DNA of 64,000 nucleotides from Flavobacterium shii (GCF_025847235.1 NZ_JAOZEW010000005.1:1-64000), one strand, 5' to 3'. Counted from the stretch's first letter, positions 1-9,243 are shown. Numbers and translations are program-made. The notes: generated by a model not told the origin, from the sequence alone.

Positions 1-177
1 TAATTTTTCGCCACAAATTACACGAATCTCCGCGAGTAGCTCGATAATGTAAAACAAGTTGGTGTTAATTTCTTGAGGAGACCCTTCGTTCCTCAGGGTG
101 ACAATATTGTGTAAGAAAGATAGACTAAATTATCATCTGCATTCCATTCTATACACAGCCGAAACCCATATAAAACG
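1..177. repeat. Dispersed intergenic repeat fragment
   Basis: No gene is visible here. The first 40 bases (CGCCACAAATTACACGAATC and following) resemble the repeat family seen again at 9041-9243 and 57010-57240, which carries words such as CCACGAATT and CGCGGATT. Such elements are common between genes in Flavobacterium. This looks like a truncated copy; its left end lies outside the window. Function unknown. Confidence 0.45.
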
Positions 178-209
178 AAGAAAGCTCATGAAATTTCATG
201 AGCTTTCTT
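178..209 (-). terminator. Terminator hairpin of the TonB-dependent receptor gene
   Basis: A perfect 32-base palindrome whose arms carry GAAAGCTCATGAAA and its complement. It overlaps the TAA stop codon (208-210) of the receptor gene by two bases. A T-run does not follow cleanly, so it may act as a 3' stabilising hairpin as well as a terminator. Confidence 0.6.
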
Positions 210-2325
210 AAATTCTGTAAGTAAAGGAAATTGTTGCTACACGGCTATCAAGATTATATCTTTTATCAATACTGGTTTGTCCGATAACCGAATTGATATT
301 GTATTTATTGGTATTAAAAATATCGGTAACATTAAATTTTACGCTGCCTTTTTTAGCAAGTAGTTGTTTTGATAATCCGATGCTAAAATCGAAGAAACTA
401 TCTCTCTCATAAATTCCAACATTCGATTTTGATTGATATTGTGCATTAGCCTCTGCTTTCCAAGTATCTGTAATTGTAAATGAGTTTTGAACACTTAAGT
501 TTAATGTAACTATTGGGTTGATTGTGTTGGTATTGATTATGTTTCCTTCAAATTTATTCTCGAAAACATTTAAGAGCGTGTTTACAGACCACCATTTATA
601 GATATCGGTTGTATTGGTGATATTTATACCATAATTATATGATTTATCAGCATTGATTTGTGTTGTCACTGTAGTGTTATCTGCGGGATTATAAACATAG
701 ATTTCGGTAAAAACATCTTTTGTTTGGTTAAAATATACAGAAGCCATAAAAGCGCTTTTCCAAGAATATCCTATTTCTGACGAATGAGTGATTTCTGGAA
801 CTAGATTTGGATTTCCTTGTGAGTAATTAAACGTATCATCGTAAAAACGGAAAGGGTTTAAATCAAATTGACTAGGTCTATTGATTCTCTTACTGTATGA
901 AGCATGCATAGAATGGTTACTACTCAATTCATATTTTAGCGAAAGGCTTGGGAACCATTTTAAATAATCGTCTTTGTGATTCTCATTTAATGTTTTCTGG
1001 TTAATATTAATCGCAGTATATTCAGTTCTTACACCACCCTGAATACTCAGCTTCTCTAGTCGATATTTGTAATTGGCATAAGCAGCATAAATTTGTTCAT
1101 TGTATTCGAAATGATTTGTGGAATTAAGATCAACGATCCATTGATTATTATTGTAATATTCATAAACTGAAGGATTATCATTATTTTTTAGACCAGCTTT
1201 AAAGCCCCATTCCAAAGTTTGTTTGTCTTTTAATGGATTTGTAAAATCAACTTTTCCTGTAAAAACCTTCAATTGAGACGGGATATATCCTCTCCGGTCA
1301 TTAATAGTTGTTCCAGGAATTAAATTTTGTGCACTTTGGAATTGATTAGATCTAAATTTTGAAGTTTCATATTCAAAATCAAAAGACATATTTTTACCTT
1401 CCGTATTAAACTTATGTACTCCCGAAAAAGCATATGTATAATCATACCACTTTTCCTTACTATCATTATAAGTCAAAGCATCAAATTGTAATACATTCAA
1501 ATTATTATATAGTGTATTTCCTCCGTTAGCAATATTTTCGTAGCGACCAATTTTTGCGTCAAGCGAAACTTCTAAATTTGTTTTAGAAGATATTTCATAC
1601 GATGTTCCTACTTTGAAATTATTGGATGTAAGCGGTTCGTTTGTTGTAGAATGCTGATAATTCTTCGTAGAAATTTCTTGCCTGGTGTTATCAGTATATT
1701 GAATTTGTTCGAATTTTTTGCGTTCTTCTTCACCTCTAAAAGTGTAGCTGTAATTACCAAAAACGCCAAATTTATCTTTGTTATAGCTTAAATTCAATCC
1801 AGAATTTGTTCTGTTTTTTCTACCTCTCCCATAACTGGAAAATACGGTTCCTTTTATGCCTGCAGTACCTGGTTTTTTTAATATAATATTGATCATTCCA
1901 GCTTTACCGGTTGCATCATATTTAGAAGAAGGATTTGTAATAACTTCTATTTGTTTAATATTAGATGAGGTTGTCGATTTTAAATAATTGGCGAGTTCCT
2001 TTTGCGAAAGCGGTGTTAATTTGCCATTTATCATAACGCCAACACCTTGTTGTCCTCTTATCGATAATTCTCCATCCTGAGAGACTACAACACCTGGTGC
2101 ACGCATTAAAACATCCAGAGCAGTTCCTCCTTCGGACACAATACTGTTTTCTACATTAAAAATCATTCTATCTGATTTTTGTGTGTAAAGAACTTTCTTT
2201 TTTGTAATTACAATTTCATCTAATACGTTTATTGATGTTTCGACAATGCTATCTTTTTCTTTCTCTGTTTGCGAGTATCCATATACAGAAAAGGCGAGCA
2301 TGATGGATGTTATAATATTTTTCAT
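208..2325 (-). CDS. TonB-dependent receptor / outer-membrane beta-barrel family protein
   Basis: A 705-residue outer-membrane receptor. Residues 1-18 form a signal peptide ending in YSQ. Residues about 60-150 are the plug domain, with the typical run around APGV, SIRG and GVGVMINGK followed by EVITNPSSKYDATGKAGMIN. The rest is a beta-strand-rich barrel of the OMP_b-brl_3 type. Many relatives start with a carboxypeptidase-regulatory-like domain; this one lacks it. The family imports siderophores, peptides or other ligands using TonB energy. The substrate cannot be told from sequence, and no SusD-like partner or PepSY protein is adjacent. The gene stands alone with its own terminator hairpin. 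Confidence 0.88.
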   Translation of the reverse strand: MKNIITSIMLAFSVYGYSQTEKEKDSIVETSINVLDEIVITKKKVLYTQKSDRMIFNVENSIVSEGGTALDVLMRAPGVVVSQDGELSIRGQQGVGVMINGKLTPLSQKELANYLKSTTSSNIKQIEVITNPSSKYDATGKAGMINIILKKPGTAGIKGTVFSSYGRGRKNRTNSGLNLSYNKDKFGVFGNYSYTFRGEEERKKFEQIQYTDNTRQEISTKNYQHSTTNEPLTSNNFKVGTSYEISSKTNLEVSLDAKIGRYENIANGGNTLYNNLNVLQFDALTYNDSKEKWYDYTYAFSGVHKFNTEGKNMSFDFEYETSKFRSNQFQSAQNLIPGTTINDRRGYIPSQLKVFTGKVDFTNPLKDKQTLEWGFKAGLKNNDNPSVYEYYNNNQWIVDLNSTNHFEYNEQIYAAYANYKYRLEKLSIQGGVRTEYTAININQKTLNENHKDDYLKWFPSLSLKYELSSNHSMHASYSKRINRPSQFDLNPFRFYDDTFNYSQGNPNLVPEITHSSEIGYSWKSAFMASVYFNQTKDVFTEIYVYNPADNTTVTTQINADKSYNYGINITNTTDIYKWWSVNTLLNVFENKFEGNIINTNTINPIVTLNLSVQNSFTITDTWKAEANAQYQSKSNVGIYERDSFFDFSIGLSKQLLAKKGSVKFNVTDIFNTNKYNINSVIGQTSIDKRYNLDSRVATISFTYRI

Positions 2326-2948
2326 ATTATCTGTTTTAATTTTTGAAGAATAATAAAACGGCTTATAAGTTGATTAAGCCTTAAGGGTATAGTTTATTTA
2401 TGAGAATTTATTTTATGGAATAGAAGTTTTAGATAATTAAATGGAATCTTTAATTGGTAAAAAAATCAATTTATTTGGATGTTTTTGCGGAAGATAAAAT
2501 AGGCTGTTTGTAAGTGTAGAATGCAGCGTTTTTGTGGTGTAAAATAAAAACATGATGATATGTTATTTGAAGTTTTTAAACCTCAAATATATAACTATTT
2601 ATAACAAGTCTAAATAAAAATAATTTTAAATTTAACTTGAAATTATAACTTGTTGGGAATTAGTTGTTAGCGGAATAAACGATAGATTTGTAATGTAAGA
2701 TATGACTTGTTTATAGGGCTAAACATTTAAAATTTATAAAAGACAAAAAATGGAAGAAAGTATTGATTTCGCTTGGCACGAATAGAAATGATGTTTAAGA
2801 TACTTTTGGATTAGCTTATAATGGAAATCACTTTTTGAAATTTTAAAAGATAGCTTAACAGAGACAATTTTGGGTTTAGATATAATGATTGAATTATATT
2901 GAAAAGGCTCGTTTAATCAACGAGCCTCTTATTTAACTTGAGATAGAT
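2326..2948. other. AT-rich intergenic region without a gene
   Basis: About 620 bases between two minus-strand genes. Frequent stops exclude a coding sequence on either strand. The only clear structure is the hairpin at 2905-2927. A TATATTTG word on the minus strand (2584-2591) resembles the flavobacterial -7 element, but the TTG partner is 13 rather than 19 bases away, so I do not call it a promoter. Confidence 0.5.
2905..2927 (-). terminator. Terminator of the lipoprotein gene 2949-4145
   Basis: A nine-base stem (AGGCTCGTT with its complement AACGAGCCT) around a five-base loop, followed on the minus strand by a short T run. It lies 21 bases after the stop codon of the upstream minus-strand gene. 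Confidence 0.75.
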
Positions 2949-4145
2949 TTACTTAAAATCTAAAATTATAGAATCACCATATCTTCCATTATTATAAACG
3001 CTAACTCGCGTACTTCTTGGAGATTGTTGTCCCATAAAAGAAGGAAACATTTGATATAAACTCATATAATATTTTAATGTTGTTTTTTCTGGATTTAATG
3101 TGACATGGTATTCTGTAAGATTGTATGTGTTGCCATTAGCAGGAATGCTAAGTCCTGGAATTAGATTTGTGCCAGTAAGGATTAATGTGTCCGAATAATT
3201 ATATGAAGTTTGATTGGCTGATATAATTTTTGGAGCATTTTCGGCTAGGACATCAATAGTGTAATTGGTTTCAGCTTTAATTTCTCCGTTCAATTTAACT
3301 CTTAATTTATAATTATTGGCGGTTAGTATTCTTTCATCAAATTTAAAATAAAAAGCAGTATGTATTTTATTTTCACTAGTGTAACTTACAGGGTCAAAAT
3401 AATTTAATAAATAAGAATTTTTATCATTTTCAAGATACAATTTATAATTTGAATCAGATAATAAATCAATGTTACTTAATTGTCCTAATGATACTGCTCT
3501 AATATAACATTTTGTAATAGTTGATGTAATTTCTGGTTTTATGATATGAACTTTGTAGACATTACTTGTACCATTTTGGGCAGTTACTGTATATTCTAGC
3601 CCAGAGGTAAAGTCTTGGCTGATTTCTGCATCAGGTGATATTTTAGCTAAGGGTGAGATTGTTATTTTAGGAAAAATATTTGTAATATCTTTATATGTAG
3701 TAATATTAATCGATAAGTTGGTTTGGTCTATTATTCCTGTGAAAGTTTCATTATCAATATTGAATTTAAAATCAAGAATTTTCTTTTCATTTGATAAAGG
3801 AGTATTATTTGTGATAACGTTATAAATAACTTTGTTACCATTTTCAGCAGTAATTGTATATGTGATTTGCTTATTGAAATCTTGTGGGATTTTATCAGGA
3901 GAAATTGTTGCTTTTTCAGAAATTTCAATATCAGGAATTATTTGATTTTCTAATTCAATACCTTTTGTAGTTAGAGTGATTGTCTTTGCAACATCGTCAA
4001 TTTTGCCAATATAGATGTCACCCTTTAGAGATGTTAATTTAAATGTAAGGATTTTGTTTTCAGAACTTAATTTTTGGGAATCATCTTTTGAACAATTAAA
4101 TAATAATAAAGTGGTAAGAAAAATTAGGAGTGTTTTTATTTTCAA
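2949..4145 (-). CDS. Lipoprotein with two DUF5018-like repeats and an IPT-like C-terminus
   Basis: A 398-residue exported lipoprotein. The signal peptide ends in LLLFNC, with lipidation expected at Cys18, followed by SKDD. Two homologous segments follow, about 30-110 and 119-200. Each runs from an 'ILxFK' strand through 'ISP(D/A)AxIS...' to 'YTVTAxNG...VYxV', which is the pattern of DUF5018-type beta domains of Bacteroidota surface proteins. Residues about 300-398 look like an IPT/TIG-type immunoglobulin fold. No catalytic motif is visible. It may be a surface adhesin or glycan-binding protein, but that is inference. It sits 39 bases downstream of gldA on the same strand. Confidence 0.65.
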   Translation of the reverse strand: MKIKTLLIFLTTLLLFNCSKDDSQKLSSENKILTFKLTSLKGDIYIGKIDDVAKTITLTTKGIELENQIIPDIEISEKATISPDKIPQDFNKQITYTITAENGNKVIYNVITNNTPLSNEKKILDFKFNIDNETFTGIIDQTNLSINITTYKDITNIFPKITISPLAKISPDAEISQDFTSGLEYTVTAQNGTSNVYKVHIIKPEITSTITKCYIRAVSLGQLSNIDLLSDSNYKLYLENDKNSYLLNYFDPVSYTSENKIHTAFYFKFDERILTANNYKLRVKLNGEIKAETNYTIDVLAENAPKIISANQTSYNYSDTLILTGTNLIPGLSIPANGNTYNLTEYHVTLNPEKTTLKYYMSLYQMFPSFMGQQSPRSTRVSVYNNGRYGDSIILDFK

Positions 4146-4184
4146 TTTTTTGGTTTTTAGTTATAGTTTTTAATTTTAGTTAAA

Positions 4185-5081
4185 TTATTTAGTAATCTCT
4201 CTAAATACTGCTTCCAGGTTTTTATTTTTCTGGTTTAATTGAAGCGTTTTTAATCCATTGGCAGTTGCAAAGTCAAAAATAGCCGGACGCATATCTTTTT
4301 CTGTAACAAAAGTCAGTTCCCAAGTCATGTCATGAGTATTTGTATAAGAAGAGATGTTTTCTAGTTTTGCAATTAATTGTTCTTCAATTCTATAATCAAA
4401 TTCTACCTCGATAACTTGTTCTTTGTTTTCAGAGATTAGCTTATCCAGTTTTTTGTCAGTAACAATTTTTCCATTGTTAATGATAATTACTCTGTCACAA
4501 ATAGCTTCAACTTCCTGCATAATATGTGTTGATAAAAAAACAGTTTTGTCTTTACCTACATTCTTAATTACGTTTCTAATTTCTATTAACTGGTTAGGGT
4601 CCAGACCTGTTGTGGGTTCGTCAAGAATTAAAACATCAGGATTGTGTAATAAAGCATTTGCCAATCCTACACGCTGACGATATCCTTTAGATAATTGCCC
4701 TATTTTTTTATGACTTTCGGCTGACAGTCCTGTCAGTTGGATAACTTCTTCGATTCTAGATTTTACAACCTTATAAACATCAGCATTAAAAGCCAGATAT
4801 TCACGAACGTACAAATCTAAATATAACGGATTATGCTCTGGTAAATACCCAATAGAAAGCTGTACCGCCTTGGTATCAGTCATGACATCATGACCGTTTA
4901 CAAGGGCAGAGCCTGAATCGGCTAGCAAATAAGTAGTTAAGATTTTCATCAAAGTTGACTTTCCTGCTCCGTTCGGTCCAAGAAATCCAACGATTTCACC
5001 TTTTTCAATCGAAAATGAAATTTTATCCAATGCTTTTTGAGTACCGTAACTTTTTGATATGCTGTTTACTTCTATCGACAT
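4185..5081 (-). CDS. gldA: Gliding-motility ABC transporter ATP-binding protein GldA
   Basis: A 298-residue ABC ATPase. Walker A GPNGAGKST is at 35-43, the signature LSKGY at 130-134, Walker B LILDEP at 151-156, and the switch histidine is in STHIMQE. The C-terminal ~80 residues form the small beta domain seen in drug-exporter-type ATPases. The protein matches the flavobacterial GldA pattern. In Flavobacterium johnsoniae GldA works with the membrane proteins GldF and GldG, which are not in this window, so gldA is unlinked from its partners here, as in other flavobacteria. An alternative reading is a generic multidrug/Nod-type ABC ATPase. Confidence 0.85.
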   Translation of the reverse strand: MSIEVNSISKSYGTQKALDKISFSIEKGEIVGFLGPNGAGKSTLMKILTTYLLADSGSALVNGHDVMTDTKAVQLSIGYLPEHNPLYLDLYVREYLAFNADVYKVVKSRIEEVIQLTGLSAESHKKIGQLSKGYRQRVGLANALLHNPDVLILDEPTTGLDPNQLIEIRNVIKNVGKDKTVFLSTHIMQEVEAICDRVIIINNGKIVTDKKLDKLISENKEQVIEVEFDYRIEEQLIAKLENISSYTNTHDMTWELTFVTEKDMRPAIFDFATANGLKTLQLNQKNKNLEAVFREITK

Positions 5082-5225
5082 GACTTTTTTATTTGATGCA
5101 AAAGTAAACAGAAATCTGCTTGATTGCTAAATTTTTGTCTTTTAAAGAAATCATAAAAAAAACTTAAATACCAGCAGTAGCGGCACCGTTATTGTTAAAG
5201 GAGTATTAAATTTAATATATTACAA

Positions 5226-5804
5226 ATGAAAAAAATGTTAGTTGTTATTGCATTAGCTGTAGTTAGTTTTGCAAATGCTCAAAAAGGAACTGTATTAGTT
5301 GGTGGAAGTGTTGGATACTCTTCTCATAATGTTTCAAACCGTGGAAATGATTCAAAAGAAAGTGTATTTAATTTTTCTCCTAGAGTAGGATACCAATTTA
5401 ATGATAATTGGACTGTTGGGGGTGAATTTACTGTAGCTACTGCAAAAGAAGAGTTTGGTAATAATGAGAATAAAATCAACAATTTTGCATTAGGTGCTTT
5501 TCTTCGTTATACTTTGCCTTTGAACCAAACTTTTTCAGTTTTCGCTGATTTAGGTGCAGGTTTCCAAAATCAAAAAGATGAAGTTTATAATGGTTTTGTT
5601 ACTACTACCGCAAAAGCAGATGGTATGTATGTAGGTATTACACCAGCTATTTTTATCAACGTTAAGAAAGGTTTTGGTTTAAACTTTAATATTGGTGGTT
5701 TAGGATATAGTGCATTAAGCTATGAGCACAATGGACCAGATGTTAATGATTTCAGCTTTAGTTTTGGTAAAGCATTTAACATCGGAATTTCTAAGAATTT
5801 CTAA
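5226..5804 (+). CDS. Outer-membrane beta-barrel protein (porin-like)
   Basis: A 192-residue protein with a signal peptide (MKKMLVVIALAVVSFANAQ, cleavage after about residue 19). The mature part has alternating glycine- and aromatic-rich strands (FSPRVGYQF, FALGAFLRY, FADLGAGFQ) and ends in phenylalanine (GISKNF), the usual C-terminal signature for BAM insertion. It belongs to the small eight-strand OmpA/OmpX/PorT-like barrel group. No periplasmic peptidoglycan-binding domain is present. It is a single gene closed by a hairpin terminator at 5831-5858. Role unknown. Confidence 0.75.
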   Translation: MKKMLVVIALAVVSFANAQKGTVLVGGSVGYSSHNVSNRGNDSKESVFNFSPRVGYQFNDNWTVGGEFTVATAKEEFGNNENKINNFALGAFLRYTLPLNQTFSVFADLGAGFQNQKDEVYNGFVTTTAKADGMYVGITPAIFINVKKGFGLNFNIGGLGYSALSYEHNGPDVNDFSFSFGKAFNIGISKNF

Positions 5805-5830
5805 TTTTTAGCATATATTTCAATTTCAAG

Positions 5831-5858
5831 AAAGCACTCCAGTTGGGGTGCTTTTTTT
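5831..5858 (+). terminator. Rho-independent terminator of the barrel-protein gene
   Basis: Ten-base arms (AAAGCACTCC with GGGGTGCTTT, one G-T pair) around a four-base loop, followed by a run of seven T on the plus strand, 26 bases after the stop codon. Confidence 0.88.
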
Positions 5859-5894
5859 GTTAAAGTGTTTTTTGAAAATAAAATTTCTCGTTTA

Positions 5895-5960
5895 GCCTCG
5901 ATAGAAACGGTATCCTGTTGTGGCGTTGTTCGCCATAATAGATATAGTGTATAGCGAGAC
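5895..5960. ncRNA. Structured RNA / repeat candidate (Flavo-1-like?)
   Basis: A 66-base element able to fold into nested stems. CTCG (5897-5900) pairs with CGAG (5955-5958), TATC (5911-5914) with GATA (5941-5944), and the ten-base arm TGTTGTGGCG (5916-5925) with CGCCATAATA (5931-5940) around a TTGTT loop. The layout recalls dispersed structured elements of Flavobacteriia, possibly the Flavo-1 RNA motif; this is from memory and not checked. It lies between the terminator of the barrel-protein gene and the end of metE, so it belongs to neither gene. It could instead be a mobile palindromic repeat. Confidence 0.45.
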
Positions 5961-6002
5961 TCAAGATGTTTTGAAAACTAAATTTCTGCTCCTAAAAAAA
6001 TA

Positions 6003-6068
6003 ATGTCAACATTAGTGAAGTCGAAATTAACTCATAATTACAAGAATTTCGACTCCACTAGTTGACAT
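6003..6068 (-). terminator. Long imperfect inverted repeat after metE
   Basis: Left arm 6003-6028 and right arm 6045-6068 pair over 23 of 24 positions, with a two-base bulge and one mismatch, around a 16-base loop. The arms begin ATGTCAAC and end GTTGACAT. It lies 32 bases beyond the metE stop codon. It could terminate metE, but at this length it could also be a small palindromic repeat element. Confidence 0.5.
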
Positions 6069-6100
6069 AAAAAAACAAAAATATAGCTAAATAAAAATTA

Positions 6101-8422
6101 TTAGTTCACTGGGTTTTCTACAGTTGCTCTCATTTCCTGAGCAGCAGCAACCATTTCGATTAGGGCTTTTTTGGTTTCATCCCAATGGCGCGTTTTTAAA
6201 CCACAATCCGGATTTACCCAAAGTTGGTCTACAGGAATTACAGCCGAAGCTTTTTCTAATAATTTTACCATTTCTTCGCTGGAAGGAACGCGAGGAGAGT
6301 GAATATCATAAACCCCAGGACCTATTTCGTTAGGATATTTAAAATCGGCAAAAGCATCTAATAATTCCATTTGCGAACGCGAACATTCAATTGTGATAAC
6401 ATCGGCATCCATATCGGCAATATTCTGGATAATGTCATTAAACTCGCTGTAACACATGTGAGTATGTATTTGAGTATCATCTTTTACGGCACTTGCCGAA
6501 ATACGAAATGCTTTTACAGCCCAATCAAGGTAAGTTGCCCATTCTTCTTTGCGTAACGGCAATCCCTCACGAATAGCTGGCTCATCGATTTGGATAATTT
6601 TAATTCCAGCATTTTCTAAATCTACAACTTCGTCTCGTATCGCCAATGCAATTTGAGTGCAAGTTTGAGAACGTGGCTGATCGTTACGTACAAATGACCA
6701 TTGCAAAATTGTTACAGGACCAGTTAGCATTCCCTTAACCCATTTAGGAGTTAATGATTGTGCATATTCCGACCATTTTACAGTCATAGGTTTTGGTCTC
6801 GAAACATCACCGTAAATTACTGGAGGTTTCACACAACGGCTACCATAACTTTGTACCCAACCATTTTTGGTAAAGGTAAAACCAGCCAATTGCTCGCCAA
6901 AATATTCCACCATATCGTTACGTTCAAATTCTCCATGAACAAGAACATCGATACCAGTTTCTTCCTGAAAACGAATCGTATCTTCGGTTTCTTTCTTAAT
7001 TAAATTGTCGTATTGTTGTTGCGTTAATTCCCCTTTTTTAAATTTGGCTCTCCAGCTTCTTACTTCAGGAGTTTGTGGGAATGAACCGATTGTTGTAGTA
7101 GGGAATAATGGAAGATTTAAAGCGTCGATTTGTTTTTTACGACGAATAGCAAAAGTGTTTTTACGCTGATCATCACCAGAAGTAATGTTTGCCACACGAT
7201 TTTTAACCGATTCGTTATGGATTAATTTTGATGTTTTTCTATTTTCGTTAGCCAAAGTGTTTTCTGCAAATCGAATAGAGTTTGCTGTATCTATTTCTTT
7301 TGAAGCAAATTGTTTCAATAAAACAACTTCTTGTATTTTTTGTTTAGCAAAAGCCAACCATTGTTTGATTTCGGGAGTAAGCGTTTGGTTGTTGGTTTCT
7401 AATTCTAAATCGCAAGGACTATGAATTAATGAGCAAGAAGGAGCAATTAATATTCTGTTTTCACCAAGAGCCTTAGTCGCTTTTTCGATAATTGCCAATG
7501 AATTTTTAAAGTCATTTTTCCAGATGTTTCTTCCATCTACCAAACCTAGAGAAAGATTTACATTTGGAGATAAGAGATTAGATTCTAAAATATCATCTAA
7601 TTGTAACGGACAACGAACTAAGTCTAAATGTAAAGTATCTACTGGCAAAGCCAATGCTGTAGCTAAGTTTTCTCCAAAACAATCGAAGTAATTAGCAAGA
7701 ATAATTTTTATATTCGGAAAACGCTTGTTGATTTCTGCATACACTTTCGTGAAAACGTTTCTTTCCTTATCCGTTAAGTTTAAAGCAAGGAAAGGTTCGT
7801 CTAATTGAATGTAAGTTGCATTTTCGGCTTCTAATTTTTCGAAAATTTCAAAATACACAGGAAGTAATGCTTCAATAAGGTCAATTCGGTGAAAACCTTC
7901 TTCTTTTTCTTTTCCTAAAAGTAAGTAAGAGATTGGCCCGATAAGTACAGGTTTTGTAGTAATACCTAAATCATTTGCTTCTTTGAACTCATTGATTATC
8001 TTTTCTGAAAACAAAGAGAATTTTTGGTTTTTTGTGAATTCAGGAACAATGTAATGGTAATTGGTATCAAACCATTTTGTCATTTCCATGGCAACAACAT
8101 CTTGTCCGTTTTTTTGCGAACCTCTTGCCATTGCAAAATACAAATCGATAGAAGAGTTGGTTCTTGCAAAATCATTGTAACGCTCAGGAATTGCTCCCAA
8201 AGTCAATGTTAAATCCAGAACCTGATCGTAAAATGAGAAATCATTCGACGGAATTAAATCAATACCGGATTCTGCTTGTAATTGCCAGTTTTCTTTACGG
8301 ATGTTCTTTCCAACAGCCAGAAGCTCTTCTGCCGAAAGTTGTCCAGCCCAGTATAATTCACTAGCTTTTTTTAACTCTCTGTTGCTACCAATTCGGGGAT
8401 AACCTAAATTATTTGTTTTCAT
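6101..8422 (-). CDS. metE: Cobalamin-independent methionine synthase
   Basis: A 773-residue 5-methyltetrahydropteroyltriglutamate-homocysteine S-methyltransferase, which makes methionine from homocysteine without vitamin B12. The N-terminal half begins MKTNNLGYPRIG, typical of MetE. The C-terminal catalytic half holds the expected zinc ligands: His655 and Cys657 in HTHMCYSEF, Glu679 in TIECSRS and Cys740 in NPDCGLKTR. All are shifted by 14 from the E. coli positions 641/643/665/726, so the site is intact. It is divergent from an Lrp-type regulator across 156 bases. I see no SAM riboswitch in this leader, so control by the regulator is the simpler guess. Confidence 0.97.
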   Translation of the reverse strand: MKTNNLGYPRIGSNRELKKASELYWAGQLSAEELLAVGKNIRKENWQLQAESGIDLIPSNDFSFYDQVLDLTLTLGAIPERYNDFARTNSSIDLYFAMARGSQKNGQDVVAMEMTKWFDTNYHYIVPEFTKNQKFSLFSEKIINEFKEANDLGITTKPVLIGPISYLLLGKEKEEGFHRIDLIEALLPVYFEIFEKLEAENATYIQLDEPFLALNLTDKERNVFTKVYAEINKRFPNIKIILANYFDCFGENLATALALPVDTLHLDLVRCPLQLDDILESNLLSPNVNLSLGLVDGRNIWKNDFKNSLAIIEKATKALGENRILIAPSCSLIHSPCDLELETNNQTLTPEIKQWLAFAKQKIQEVVLLKQFASKEIDTANSIRFAENTLANENRKTSKLIHNESVKNRVANITSGDDQRKNTFAIRRKKQIDALNLPLFPTTTIGSFPQTPEVRSWRAKFKKGELTQQQYDNLIKKETEDTIRFQEETGIDVLVHGEFERNDMVEYFGEQLAGFTFTKNGWVQSYGSRCVKPPVIYGDVSRPKPMTVKWSEYAQSLTPKWVKGMLTGPVTILQWSFVRNDQPRSQTCTQIALAIRDEVVDLENAGIKIIQIDEPAIREGLPLRKEEWATYLDWAVKAFRISASAVKDDTQIHTHMCYSEFNDIIQNIADMDADVITIECSRSQMELLDAFADFKYPNEIGPGVYDIHSPRVPSSEEMVKLLEKASAVIPVDQLWVNPDCGLKTRHWDETKKALIEMVAAAQEMRATVENPVN

Positions 8423-8578
8423 TTTGTTTCAGTATTTTTTACTGAACAAATTTATTGTATTGGATTTTAAAACTTATATTTGGATTTTATTTAAGTAAAT
8501 AAACTTTAATTAGTTCGTTTTTAAAGATTATAATACTGATTAATTCTCGTCAAACGAACTCTAGCCGTAAAAATTACT

Positions 8579-9040
8579 ATGGAAAATTTAGATAAAACCG
8601 ATTTGGAGATCTTGAGACACCTTCAAGAGGACTCAAATATCAATACAAAAGACCTAGCAAGCAAATTATTCCTGACTGTTACGCCTGTTTACGAACGTAT
8701 AAAGAGATTAGAACGAGACGGATATATTACCAAATATGTTGCGCTGCTAGACAAGAAAAAAATGAATTGTGGTATGACCGTTTTTTGTAACGTTCGATTA
8801 AAAGAACATGCGAAAAACGTAGGAAGCAATTTTGTAAAAGATATTGTCGCGCTTCCCGAAATTATAGAATGTTATAATATTGCCGGAGATTATGATTTTA
8901 TGCTAAAAATTCTTGTTCAGGATATGACCAGTTATCAGGATTTTGTAATGAATAAATTATCTACTATTGAAAACATAGGTAATACAAACAGTATTTTTGT
9001 AATGGGAGAAATCAAACACAGTACGGCATTAGAGTTTTAA
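8579..9040 (+). CDS. Lrp/AsnC-family transcriptional regulator
   Basis: A 153-residue regulator. Residues about 5-65 are the AsnC-type winged helix (LDKTDLEILRHLQEDSNINTKDLASKL, then TPVYERIKRLERDGYI). Residues about 75-150 are the Lrp ligand-binding/oligomerisation fold with the 'IIECYNIAGDYDFMLKI' core. It is transcribed divergently from metE with a shared 156-base intergenic region, which suggests that it senses methionine or another amino acid and controls metE. That link is inferred from position only. Confidence 0.92.
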   Translation: MENLDKTDLEILRHLQEDSNINTKDLASKLFLTVTPVYERIKRLERDGYITKYVALLDKKKMNCGMTVFCNVRLKEHAKNVGSNFVKDIVALPEIIECYNIAGDYDFMLKILVQDMTSYQDFVMNKLSTIENIGNTNSIFVMGEIKHSTALEF

Positions 9041-9112
9041 TACTATTTTGCCACGAATTTCAGGAGTTAACACAAATCATTGTGCTTAATTAATTCTATC
9101 TAACTCTTTGCG

Positions 9113-9243
9113 AAAGGAACGCGGATTATGCGGATTCGCTAAGGCGAAAACACGGATTAAAATGGATTTTATTTTTGATTGTTTTTAAATCAGTTTTAAT
9201 CCGTGGCTTTACTTTTGTAAATCCGTATCATCTGCGTCCCTTT
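9113..9243. repeat. MITE-like dispersed inverted-repeat element
   Basis: Outer arms at 9113-9136 and 9220-9243 match at 20 of 24 bases. A second pair inside (CACGGATTAAAA at 9151-9162 and its exact complement at 9194-9205) makes a nested structure. Words such as ACGCGGATT and ATCCGT belong to the repeat family also found near 1 and 57010-57240. No open reading frame lies inside. It occupies most of the 360-base gap before the dGTPase gene. Confidence 0.6.

Noticed and set aside
6124..8364. Several plus-strand frames opposite metE
   Set aside because: They are shadows of the metE coding frame; none has a family-like sequence.
8423..8578. SAM riboswitch in front of metE
   Set aside because: The leader is short and AT-rich, and I could not find the paired elements of a SAM riboswitch.
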